64,000 nucleotides of DNA from Echinometra lucunter (lineage: Eukaryota; Echinodermata; Echinoidea; Camarodonta; Echinometridae): NCBI GenBank assembly GCA_029962745.1, contig CM057169.1, positions 19,801,143 to 19,865,142 of the forward strand, in the 5' to 3' direction. Positions 55,081 through 64,000 of the stretch are shown here, piece after piece. Position numbers and translations under genes: made by a program. The notes beneath the pieces were generated by a model that had not been told where the DNA came from, did no database searches, and saw only the letters and a list, made by a program, of their open reading frames with translations. The stretch's first letter is position 1, and each line of letters begins with the position of its first letter.

Positions 55081-55628
55081 CCCGGAGGGGGGTACTCGAC
55101 CCCAAAAGTGGTAGGTATGTGCCGCGGGCGAGACAAAAAACGGGGGCTTTGGAACGGGCTTATTGTGAAAAGGAGGGTCTTCGGAACGGGCTTCGGAACT
55201 ACAAATGTTTGTGAAAACGGGGGTCTTTGGAACGGTTCGCGTGCGTGTGAGTGCGTATGTATCCCTATGGAACGGGCATACGTGCATGCAGCTAGCCCGG
55301 CGGCACGGCCACCGGGTGCGCTCGCTCAGAGGCGATGGTCGGACAGCGCTCTGCGGGCCGCTTTTCACCAAAAATGCAGCTCATTGTAGCGGATCAATGC
55401 GGCCGGAACGGCGTAACGAAAAACATGCGAAGCTTTGGAACGGATTTCTTTCATCTTTTTTCTCGATAAGAAGAAAATGATATGCTTTGGAACGACTTTC
55501 TTTGTTCTTTTTCTCAATAAGATAAAAATGCTATGCTTTGGAACGGAAATTTGAGTGTAAAAATGGGGGTCTTCTCCGCGGCACATACCCACCACGCATT
55601 ATATACTGAGTGCCCCCCCCCCCCCGGG
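55081..55628. mobile_element. 548-bp TIR element with 8-bp TSD
   Basis: Ends CCCGGAGGGGGGTACTC and GAGTG-C-tract-CGGG are inverted, with an inner shared block GGTATGTGCCGCGG. Perfect duplications CATTATAG lie at 55073-55080 and 55629-55636. The interior repeats a GGTCTTTGGAACGG-like phrase many times. The superfamily is uncertain (hAT or another 8-bp TSD group). Confidence 0.8.
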
Positions 55629-55944
55629 CATTATAGCACTGTGGAATTTGCTGATTTTGAGAAGTCATTATTGAAGTGCTAGGTTTGGGGTGAGTAGCTG
55701 GTTCTTGTAAACCAAGCTTTGCATAGGCAAAGGGGTAGACCTATGGAGAAAACTCTAGGGAAGAGCAGATTTGGGGATAGTAGTTTTGCAAGGTCTTTCC
55801 AGAGGTAGAAGGTGCAGCTTCAGCTGATATCGCGTGGTTTGCGACCTGAAGTGCTTCTCCATAGATTGACTTCTTGACCAGGGCATATTTCAAGTGGTGG
55901 TATGGAACTGGGTGTTCCAGTAAGCTGAGGAGATCAGGGCACCG

Positions 55945-56108
55945 TTTCATGAAAGTTGTCAGCACTGACAAGTTGTCAGTCTCTGACAATTTCAGTAAAA
56001 TCCTTGGGTTTTGATTGGCTGAGAAGCACTGGTCACTGACTGTTACTATGGTAATTGTCAGAGACTGACAACCTGTCAGTGCTGACAACGTTCATGAAAT
56101 GGTGCCCT
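55945..56108. mobile_element. GTTTCATGAA-type palindromic MITE
   Basis: AGGGCACCGTTTCATGAAAG is mirrored by TTCATGAAATGGTGCCCT. Inner arms TTGTCAGCACTGACA and TCAGTCTCTGACAA pair. The core contains TTTTGATTGGCTGA, shared with the two relatives at 43553 and 56546. Confidence 0.62.
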
Positions 56109-56545
56109 GGCAACTGAGCTATTTCATGAATGAACTGTGATACGAAAACAATTTAATAACTTACATCGAACCGATGAACAATATGAAAGAACATTATCGA
56201 GAAGATTTTAAACTTATTTATTATCTAGTCATGGGTTGGGTTGCCCTTGTCAGTTAAAAGCTGTTTTCTAAAGGGGTCCAACAACATGTACAAACAAAGA
56301 AACAACAACAACAACAACATATGAACAAAAACCTATAACAAGCAGTCATAGAATGTAACTCATGTAAAGTAACAAAGTAACGATCATCTTGAAACAAAAA
56401 ACAAAAACAAAAAACAAATTGAAAATAATACACAGGTGACAGATGAAAGAAGAGAAAATTCTTTATAGAAAATGCAAAATGTAATCCATTAAAAATCCTC
56501 CAGACTCTTTTTATGACAGTTGCTTGGTTCTAACTTCATGTTCAG

Positions 56546-56690
56546 GGCCCCGTTTCATAAAACTTGTTATCAATAACAAAGTTGCAAAAATTGTTATAAG
56601 CTACTGAAATCCTTACATCTGATTGGCTGAGATCAAATTTGTCATAGAAAAGTGGCAGTTGTTACTGATAACAAGTTTCTCGCAGCTCAA
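56546..56690. mobile_element. GTTTCAT-type MITE
   Basis: It starts GGGCCCCGTTTCATAAAA and contains GTTATAAGCTACTGAAA and CATCTGATTGGCTGA, both almost identical to the element at 43553. The inner arms (CTTGTTATCAATAAC and GTTACTGATAACAAG) pair. Confidence 0.5.
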
Positions 56691-56765
56691 TGAGTTGCGC
56701 ACCGTTCTGCAACCTGAAAGTCCTGGGTTCGACTCTTGCTCCCATCCTGTGCATTTTTGCTGTAA
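56690..56765 (+). repeat. tRNA-like SINE fragment
   Basis: AGCTCAATGAGTTGCG and CTGGGTTCGACTC at tRNA spacing, directly after the MITE at 56546. Confidence 0.45.
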
Positions 56766-57030
56766 TAACTGATGACAATGGCGTTTATTTCGTCAGAAAT
56801 AGTTAAAGTATCACAGCTAATACTGGTACATATTCATTTCTATGACGTCAAATTGAAAGGTAACTGCGAGCGGCAGGAACTATCCTCTACCTCATAATAA
56901 TGCTCTTCATTCATAACAGTTAGTTTCAACCTCTTGCTTTAAATTAGTCTAGTTACCGAAAGAGGTGTTTCCCCAGCTAGGCAAAACTGAAAAATCGGAT
57001 TCAACGTGTAATATCGCATATGTCACAACG

Positions 57031-57278
57031 TACACTCTTTAAAATTCCGGTTCAGATTGACCCGGAGAAGAGTTCCTTGGGGCCACACTCCGTTCCGGGT
57101 CAAAAAATGACCCGAAATAGGGTCATAAAGACTTGTTTCTGGGTCACATTTGACCTTATTCTGGGTCATTTCTACCTTATTCTGGGTCATTCTCTTTTAC
57201 CCGGAACAGAGTTTGGCACGCGGCCCCAACGGACTCTTTTCCAGGTCAGTCTGACTCGGAATTTTTAAGAGAGTAAAC
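57031..57278. mobile_element. Palindromic MITE with internal TGACCCGG/GGGTCA repeats
   Basis: Arms share ACTCTYTTAAAATTCCG, TTGGGGCC and CTGACC in inverse orientation. The centre repeats TTCTGGGTCAT. Its ends resemble those at 35325 and 18209. Confidence 0.6.
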
Positions 57279-57710
57279 TTTCACTAATCATGCGTGCAAT
57301 ACATGTATTATATGCCTAAACACTACATCTTAGTCACACCCGGTGTTAGGCCTATATCAATATATTAATGTACAGACTTAAAGGCTTATTACAGAATACA
57401 TGCTGTTGTTAGTTCGTCCATATTACGAAAGCATAATACTAGGGTAAAGCATAATATGAAAATTAGAAACACGATATGAGTATGAGAGGTGGGCTATATC
57501 ATTTTTCTGCTATCAAATGTCAAAATGTACTTCGTGTAAAACAAGTCCCTTTTCGTTAAGTACTGACCAACAGACTGTAAAAAGTATGATATCCACTTAT
57601 CTGATACCTATTGCCCATAACCATTTTCTTTACACTAAAAAATCCTGTTTATAAACTCGACACTAAATTATCACGGCGGGTAAATATAAGAGTACTATAT
57701 TATTGTGACG

Positions 57711-57883
57711 TCACAGGACAGTGTATATTATGGCCACTCCCATCACTCCCTGTGAGTAGGCCGGTATGTCTTCTTCTACAACGGAACACTTTTTCGCTGC
57801 CACCAGCTCATCCGACACGGCACGGAGGTCGAAGTTGGGATCATCGTACAACATTCTCCTCGTCGTAATTACAATGGTTCCAC
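57711..57883 (-). CDS. mettl27: METTL27 copy 2 terminal exon
   Basis: 173 bp from CTTTAG to the TGA at 57711-57713. It encodes GTIVITTRRMLYDDPNFDL and ends AYSQGVMGVAIIYTVL. No frameshift or stop is present, so the exon looks under constraint. Confidence 0.9.
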
Positions 57884-59629
57884 CTAAAGAGATGAAATTC
57901 ATTCTTTCATTCTATTATGTAAATGATCTTCAAACTTCAAGTTTGTGTAGTAGAATGTAGTGATCAAGGCTGTCAAATGCTTCTGACAGATAAATATAAG
58001 CCTATATGCCTAAAGAATTTTCTTTTAAATCAAAAGCAGTATAATTATACAGAATCAACGGGCTTAATCAATACCAAGTCAACCGAATGATTTTTCTCAA
58101 GCAAAACTGATTGTCATTTGAAATACGTTTGCGCAAAAGGGAATAAGGTATTTAGTTATCAAAATACACTATAGGCATGTATGATACCTAATTATATATG
58201 TATATGGTTACCTCGCTGCCAAATATGACTCTATTTTTTCACATCGCTGGTCCATTGTTGCTGCCCCCGAAACCATTCTGTTATTTAATATCACGAGCGA
58301 GCGAAGCGAGCGAGGAAGCACACGCAGTTTTTGATTGTAGAAGTAGTAACCCCTTCGGCAAATTATACTGTGAGCCCATGAAACATCTCCAGTATCTATT
58401 CGGTCTCATCTCACTTACCGAATTCGTTTGCTTTTCAAAACCATTAATATCAAACGAGAAGTGTAGCGAGCGAGGAAAAATATACCCTTTTCCATATGAT
58501 AGAAGTGTTATTTCGTCATCATGATATACAATAATGTGATAATAATGTGATATGCGCTATACAAGAACGGAATGTTATCATCATTATCATCATCAGAATA
58601 CACTTTAATCCTGTCATGCCTGTATGATATCTAAATAATACATCCGATCACCAGTGTGCCGAATATGACACTGTTTTAGCTACCTCGCTTTCAGTCCGAA
58701 TCCATTCTGTATCTACCATAGCAAGCAAAGTCAACGACTGATTCCGGCAAAATTATATGGATTCGTCACCAAAAATTTGTCAACCCCTCTATACCCAAAT
58801 ATTATGATATTCTGGAATTTCTCTATCTACTTGCTGCCCGAAATCATCTTATATCTAGCTTTTACCAGCGAGAGGAGCGAGCGAGCTAACGGAAAATATT
58901 TCTTTTTTTTTTTTAATCTAGGCCGTTATCTAGTGAAAGTGTATTTATTTTTAGGTCAACTGGTCGTTCGATTTCTTGTAGTGATATCTCGTTTGGTTAC
59001 ATTACTTCCTTTGAGTAGAAGAATAGTACGACATTAGATAGGAACTGTAGATGCAAACCGATTTCCTTTCATAAGAATAGTAATTATCAGTGGCATTGCT
59101 TAAGATACTTAAATGCGAGCGAGCGCTTCCCAGCGTCCCATTTTCTTTCTTTTTCCTTGCTTTTCGCTTTCATTTCACTTCCTTCTTTCCTTTTTCTTTC
59201 TTTTCTCTTTCTTTTTTCTTTTTTCTTTTTTCTTTTTTCTTTTTTTTGTTCGGAAATTATTGGGGGGGGGGGGCAAAATGATATCTTTGCCCCCCGAAAT
59301 TTTCTTGGGGGCGGGGCAACTGCCCCCCCTGCCCCCCCCCCCCCCCCCAGGATCGACGCCTCTGTTTGTAGGGTTTGTAGGTGAGAAGAAACAATGTTTA
59401 AGTTTTCCATCAAGAAATTTACTTAAATGAGGACATGACATGGGGTCTGAAGAATATGATCCCATTTGTTTTAATACATTAAGATGGTTAGAGATGTGTC
59501 TATGTTCATCAATCCGTGATCATCACTGATTATTACCTGGTTTGACCAGTCTGAAAACCTCTCTGAATGATGTGCCATCACAATGTCCTTCCCCGAAAAC
59601 AGCGCTTGAAGCTGCCCCAGCAAAGGTAT
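57711..59629 (-). CDS. mettl27: METTL27-like methyltransferase copy 2, two 3' exons only
   Basis: A second copy of the methyltransferase. Exons 59537-59629 and 57711-57883 match exons 4 and 5 of copy 1 in length class, phase and sequence, and both are intact. Exons 1-3 are not in the window. In copy 1, exon 3 lies about 220 bp beyond a GTGTCGG minisatellite, and that same minisatellite ends the window here, so exon 3 should lie a few hundred bases past position 64000. The intervening intron carries a 3.28-kb hAT-like insertion that copy 1 lacks. The copies are head-to-tail, with copy 2 upstream of copy 1. Whether copy 2 is expressed cannot be judged from two exons. Confidence 0.88.
58130..59364. 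mobile_element. Mirror-image partial hAT-like copy (left arm of inverted repeat)
   Basis: It ends at 59350-59364 with GGATCGACGCCTCTG, the inverted TIR of the 60625 element. Its body is the reverse complement of 60625-61420 plus 63126-63560. The opposite terminus was not found, so the copy is truncated or fused. It contains GCGAGCG satellite-like units, a (TTTTTC)n run (59205-59250) and long G and C tracts. Confidence 0.7.
59537..59629 (-). CDS. mettl27: METTL27 copy 2 penultimate exon
   Basis: 93 bp, phase 1 to phase 1 (TTCTTAG acceptor, CAG|GTAATA donor). It encodes TFAGAASSAVFGEGH and REVFRLVKPG. Differences from copy 1 include GAASSAVFGEG for GAGSSGVFLTG. It lies in the spacer of a large inverted repeat. 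Confidence 0.88.
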
Positions 59630-61420
59630 CTAAGAAAAAATATACAGTATAGGGAATAGCTTATAATTCACCAGTTGGACACGGACATGAGTGATGACAT
59701 TGAACTCTCGATTGTGAAATGATATTTTTGGTCTCAATCGTGGGTAAAGATTTCAGGGTTGCAATCTTGTATTCTTTCTAGGGCAAAAGAGCCTGAAAAG
59801 GATGAAGACGATCGAGCATACTGATTAAAACGTTGCGAACCAAAAGGGCTCTTAGCGAAGTTCAACTGCCCTGGAAAGGGCTCTTTTCCTAAGACAAGAA
59901 TGAGTTTTCCACCACGAAAAAGGTTTAGCTGATACTTCTCTTAAAAGATTTCTGTTTCCCGAAAAGGATACCATTTAAAGATTGCTAGATCCTACAAAAT
60001 TATGAATAAGTTGCAATTTGTCACCTCTTTGTCTACCTAGTTTTAAAAGAAAAAGGGATACATAATTAAACAGCTTAAGTTAAATAGAATGTGAATTCCT
60101 AACAAATACTTACTCAAAGACCTGTCGGTCGTTTATAAGTTATCTCGAAAGATATTGCTTACACACTTATCATGGCGTGCTGTATATCCTTATCTTTGAA
60201 CTCTTGAACCTCAGTGTGATTATCGCATGCCGATCCTCTGAATTGCTTGCATTTTATGGTGGTAATTAGTTTTTGATAGGATATCATTTTCCCCTAGTCT
60301 GACCTTCAGGAATGATTATTCCAAGGTCACCTAGCCCTCTGCAGAGTGTTCAGGGTGACATACATCCAGCTGAAAACTCATGAAGATAGGGAATTCTGCA
60401 AATAATAAGAATGTTCTGTTGTTGTATATGGCAAATCACAGTGTGTACAAGGGTCCCCATGCGCTTCTAAAGAGCTTGGAAATGTACTCCGGCTGCAACC
60501 TCTTGGTGTCAAAAACGTCGGTGTGCCCCTAGCCGCAGCAAAGCTCAAAACCGACTGAATCCAAACGAACTGATTCTTGGCTTTTCGGGAGGTGGGATTT
60601 TCAATTCGGTCTGTTGTCAGTCTGCAGAGGCGTCGATCCTGGGGGGGGGGGGGGCCGGGGGGCAGTTGCCCCCCAAAGAAAATTTCCGGGGGGCAAAGAT
60701 ATCAATTTGCCCCCCCCCCCCAATAATTTCCGAACCAGAAATAAAAAGAAAAAAGGAAAAAAGAAAAAAGAAAGAGAAAAGAAAGAAAAAGGAAGGGGAG
60801 AAGTGAAATGAAAGTGGAAAACAAGAAAAAAAGAAAGAAAATGGGACACTGGGAAGCGCTCGCTCGCTTCGCTCGCTCGCATTTAAGTTTCTTTACTATT
60901 TAATGCCGATGATAATTACTATTCTTATGAAAAGAAATCGATTTTTTATCTCGTGTTTTCTATCTAATGTTATACTATTCTTCTACTCATAGGAAGTAAT
61001 ATAATCAAACAAGATATCACTCCAAGAAATCGAGCTTCCACTTAACCTAAAAATAGATACACTTTCTGGAGATAACGGCCTAGATTAAAAAAAAAAAAAA
61101 ACATATTTTCCGTTAGCTCGCTCACTACTCTCGCTGGTAAAAGCTAGATACAAGATGATTTCTTGCAGCAAGTAGCAGCGAGATTCCAAAATATCATTAT
61201 ATTTGGGCAGCAAGGTAGTTGATAAATTTGGGGGGACGAATCCATATAATTTTGCCGGGATCGGTCGTTGACTTTACTCGCTATGGTAGAAAGAGATTGG
61301 ATTCGGACTGCAAGCGAGGTATGTAAAACAGTGTCATATTCGGCATTACAGGTGATCGGATGTATTATTTAGATATCACACGGGCACGACAGGTTTATAG
61401 TGTATTCTGATGATAATATA

Positions 61421-63125
61421 GGTTTTCCCGGTCAATTTCATGATTTTGTCATTCAAGTTCATATTCCGAGCACTCAATTTCCCGCATTTCACGCTCGCAG
61501 CTCTGAAGCGGCTTTCAAATTCATTCAGGGTCATTCAGATTCACTATCCGAGCAATCAATTCTTCATTTGAGCCATTCAAATTCAAAGTAGGAGCATGCT
61601 TTTTGATAAATGGGCAATCAAATTCATTTCAAGCCGGCGACCGAATCTCCTTGGTCATTCATATTCGTGAAAAGGCAAGCAAGTTCCAAATAAGTGCATT
61701 CAATTTAACAGAATCATTGCATTTTAGTTAGCTTGGGGTCAATATGGGAGTTTTTTTTTACTTAGTTTTGAATGAATTGGGCTTCTTTGTCAAGACATTT
61801 GCCATAATGTTATCATGCTTAAGTCCAGTATTTTAGGTTTATGCCATAAATGCTTCCATTGAAACTGGTAACATGGAAATTATAAACACTATATTGCTGT
61901 TTATTTAGGCTTCCACATGAGAGATTGTGAGATTGTGTTGTTGGTCAGTTGGTTTATTTTTAAATTGACGCTAAGTGGTTAGTGTTGTGGTGTTGTCTTT
62001 TTATGTGTGGCGTCATCAAGGAGTGTAAGTTAGAAATTATGTCGTTATTTTGTTAAAGTATTGAAGTATACATGAACATATAAGGACATGATATCAAAAT
62101 ATACAAAGATAGGAAGAAATCTTCAATGAGAGTAATGGTCATGAAAGTATTGAGTTTCAAATTTTCGACCTTTAATTAGATCATCTTCAGAAACTGAGGT
62201 ATATAAAACTGAACATTTTGATGCCTCCTTATCAATTGTATCAGTGTATACATAAACAGTTCTTGTTCAGTTTTACCTCAGTTCCTGAAGATGATCTAAA
62301 TACAGGTCGAAAATTTGAAACTCAACACTATATGACTCTCATCTGAGTTTTCTTCATATCTTTGTATATTGCACATCATCCATGTTAAATGTGGATATCT
62401 TTGTAAGTGGATACAAATTCAGAACAATATAGAACCTGTTAAAAAAAAGAATAAGCATGCTGTACAGAAGCCTACGAAAATTGGATTTTTTTCGTGTGTG
62501 TGTGTTAGGGGTGAGGGGTGTGCAGGTAGATTGTGTACATTCTAAAAAGGGATTGGTCAAAATAACCAATGTGTTGGTGAATATGTGTCTGTCAAAAAAT
62601 TAGTAAAATCAACCACAATTTTGGTACAGCAATTTTTATGGGTAATTATATGACCATCATATTGGTCAATCTTCACAAAAATTTTGGTCGGACAATATAT
62701 GCACAAACACAGTATTTATTTTGACTAATCCCTTTTCGGAGTGTGCTCGTTTATCAGAAACAACCAACGCTCGTCCCTCCCCCCTCTCCCCCTCATAACC
62801 CCCTTTTTATCTTCTCCACTAAATTGAGTGCACGAAGTAGAAAATTGATCGGCTGAAAATGAAATTGAACGCCACAAACAGCGTCATCGTGACTACTGGG
62901 TGAATTTGAATGCACAAGTAGGAAATACAATGCTCGCATTTGGAAATTGAATGCACATGCGTGATTTTGATTTTACGGAAAGGGAATAAGAGCGCCCATT
63001 AATGAAATTGATCGATCGGATTCTGAATTTGAAAGCCCGAATGTCTTCGCGGGCGTGCGTTGCGTGAAATTGAATGCACATTCATGAATTGGAATGGAAA
63101 AAGTATGAAATTGACCAGGAAAACC
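61421..63125. mobile_element. TIR element nested in the hAT-like element
   Basis: Ends GGTTTTCC(C/T)GGTCAATTTC are inverted (61421 and 63125), with TATA on both sides. The mirror copy of the host element at about 58570-58610 lacks it and reads straight across, confirming an insertion of 1705 bp. Subterminal regions carry many ATTGAATGCACA-like motifs. No coding capacity was seen. Confidence 0.75.
62098..62375. mobile_element. Palindromic MITE nested third-level
   Basis: Arms of roughly 110 bp are inverted: ATACAAAGAT, then GAGTTTCAAATTTTCGACC, CATCTTCAG and CTGAGGTA on the left, mirrored on the right to ATCTTTGTAT. It sits within the 1.7-kb nested element. Confidence 0.65.
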
Positions 63126-63686
63126 TATAATAATAATAATGATAACAATAATAATCCGTTCTTGTATAGCGCATACACATTATCATCACATTAATATTAT
63201 GATGACGAAATAACACTTCTATCATATGGAAAAGGGTATATTTTTCCTCCCTCGCTGCGCTCGCTCGTTTGATATTAATGGTTTTGAAAAACAAACGAAT
63301 TCAGTAAGTGAGATGAGACCGAATAGATAATTTAGATGTTTCATGAGCTCACAGTGTAATTTGCCGAAGGGGTTACTACTTCTACCATCAAAAACACTGT
63401 GTGCTTCCTCGCTCGCTTCGCTCGCTCGTAAGATTAAAAAACAGAGTGCTTGGCGGGGGCAGCAACAATGGACCAGCGATGTGACAAAATAGAGTTCATA
63501 TTTGACAGCGAGGTTACCATATATATATATATATATTAGGTATCATATATGCTTACAGTGTATTTTGATTACTAAACACTTCTCTCATAACAAGAAATTT
63601 GTTATTTTTTGGTCGCTCGCTTCGCTCGCTCGCAAAATTAAAAAAAGCTGGATGGTTCACAATCTAGCAAGATGCGTTTTTAGGCC

Positions 63687-63694
<8 letters not shown>

Positions 63695-63784
<90 letters not shown>

Positions 63785-63785
63785 C

Positions 63786-63819
<34 letters not shown>

Positions 63820-63835
63820 CACACACACGTATATA
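63695..63835. repeat. (TG)n and (TA)n microsatellites
   Basis: A TG run, then two TA runs interrupted by TACCCATA, near the right end of the hAT-like element. Confidence 0.93.
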
Positions 63836-63905
63836 TCAGTAGCCGTGGGTTCATCTCCGCTTGGTCCTCTTGCCCCCCAATCCGAAAAATGGATCGACGC
63901 CTCTG

Positions 63906-64000
63906 TCAGTCTGGTGTTGGTCTTGTCGGTTTGGTGTCGGTGTCGGCGTGGTGTCGGTGTAATTATTGGTAGGATGTTGTCCGTGTGGTGTCGGCGTGGT
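63906..64000. repeat. GTGTCGG minisatellite, METTL27 copy 2
   Basis: The counterpart of the 29113 array, split by the hAT-like insertion: the left half (GTCTGTTGTCAGTCTG) ends at 60624 and the right half runs to the window end. Confidence 0.7.

Larger units (their letters stand above)
53257..57710. other. Region between METTL27 copies
   Basis: Presumed METTL27 copy-1 promoter next to 53256. It contains the 242-bp dimer, a hAT-like right end at about 54500-54565, weak minus-strand coding-like remnants at about 54640-54850 and 55740-55930 (for example YHHLKYALVKKSIYGEAL) separated by the TIR element at 55081, and three MITEs. No intact gene was recognised. Confidence 0.5.
60625..63905. mobile_element. 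hAT-like non-autonomous element with 8-bp TSD
   Basis: The terminal inverted repeat CAGAGGCGTCGATCC at 60625 matches the reverse complement of the right end at 63905. Perfect 8-bp target duplications TCAGTCTG flank it at 60617-60624 and 63906-63913. TIRs starting CAGRGGCG with 8-bp TSDs are characteristic of hAT. The METTL27 copy-1 locus near 29115 shows the unfilled site. No transposase frame is visible. Inside are G-tracts, GCGAGCGAAGCGAGC boxes, a nested 1.7-kb element and (TG)n/(TA)n tracts. Confidence 0.85.

Noticed and set aside
54641..55940. Intact minus-strand gene split by the 55081 element
   Set aside because: Short coding-like pieces (ALVKKSIYGEAL, LHSLADEIQCATGKFF) exist, but no continuous frame or recognised family; left as possible remnants only.
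63502..63972. 156-residue frame with IYIYIY and CVCVCV runs
   Set aside because: Crosses (TA)n and (TG)n repeats inside a transposon.

Overview
This is a repeat-dense, AT-rich metazoan genomic window with short, phase-consistent exons separated by long introns. The repeat landscape suggests a marine invertebrate deuterostome, most likely an echinoderm of sea-urchin type: CR1/L2-like LINEs, tRNA-derived SINEs, many palindromic MITEs, GGGCCCCGTTTCAT-type foldbacks, long C/G homopolymers and GCGAGCGAAGCGAGC motifs. That placement is inference; no species-specific gene is visible. All confidently recognised host genes lie on the minus strand.

Layout. (1) 384-20498: eight 5' coding exons of an SLC2A (GLUT-type) hexose transporter; the C-terminal exons lie left of the window. 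One exon (5844-5967) is one base short of the length its neighbours require, so the frame is broken there. (2) 23184-53256: a complete five-exon METTL27-like SAM-dependent methyltransferase of 213 residues, with a 23-kb first intron. (3) 57711-59629: the last two exons of a second, head-to-tail METTL27-like copy, whose upstream exons should lie just right of the window. Intron and flank similarity shows that the block at about 22.6-29.2 kb was duplicated as the block at about 57 kb onward. (4) Two spliced coding exons of an unrecognised gene at 34596-36291, inside METTL27 intron 1. (5) On the plus strand, a decayed multi-stop gene remnant (about 46.39-47.62 kb) interrupted by a 5'-truncated CR1/L2-type LINE with two frameshifts (about 47.6-50.97 kb).

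The rest is mobile and tandem DNA, much of it with boundaries readable from terminal inverted repeats and target-site duplications. There is a 3.28-kb hAT-like element (60625-63905, perfect 8-bp TSD) in the METTL27 copy-2 intron, carrying a 1.7-kb TIR element that itself holds a palindromic MITE. A mirror-image partial copy at 58.13-59.36 kb makes a multi-kb inverted repeat around one METTL27 exon. Other elements include a 363-bp hAT-like element ending 30 bp from a METTL27 exon, an element with a 9-bp TSD that encloses a tRNA-like sequence, two adjacent TTAA-flanked palindromes, and many foldbacks.

Three tandem systems stand out: a 15-bp minisatellite (CGACATWTGCTCCGC) at three loci with shared edges; a ~140-bp tandem of 28-bp-stem hairpins showing a compensatory base-pair change; and a ~175-bp satellite with GCGAGCG boxes that sits inside G-tract hAT-like elements. 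No prokaryotic-type operon, CRISPR or defence system is present.
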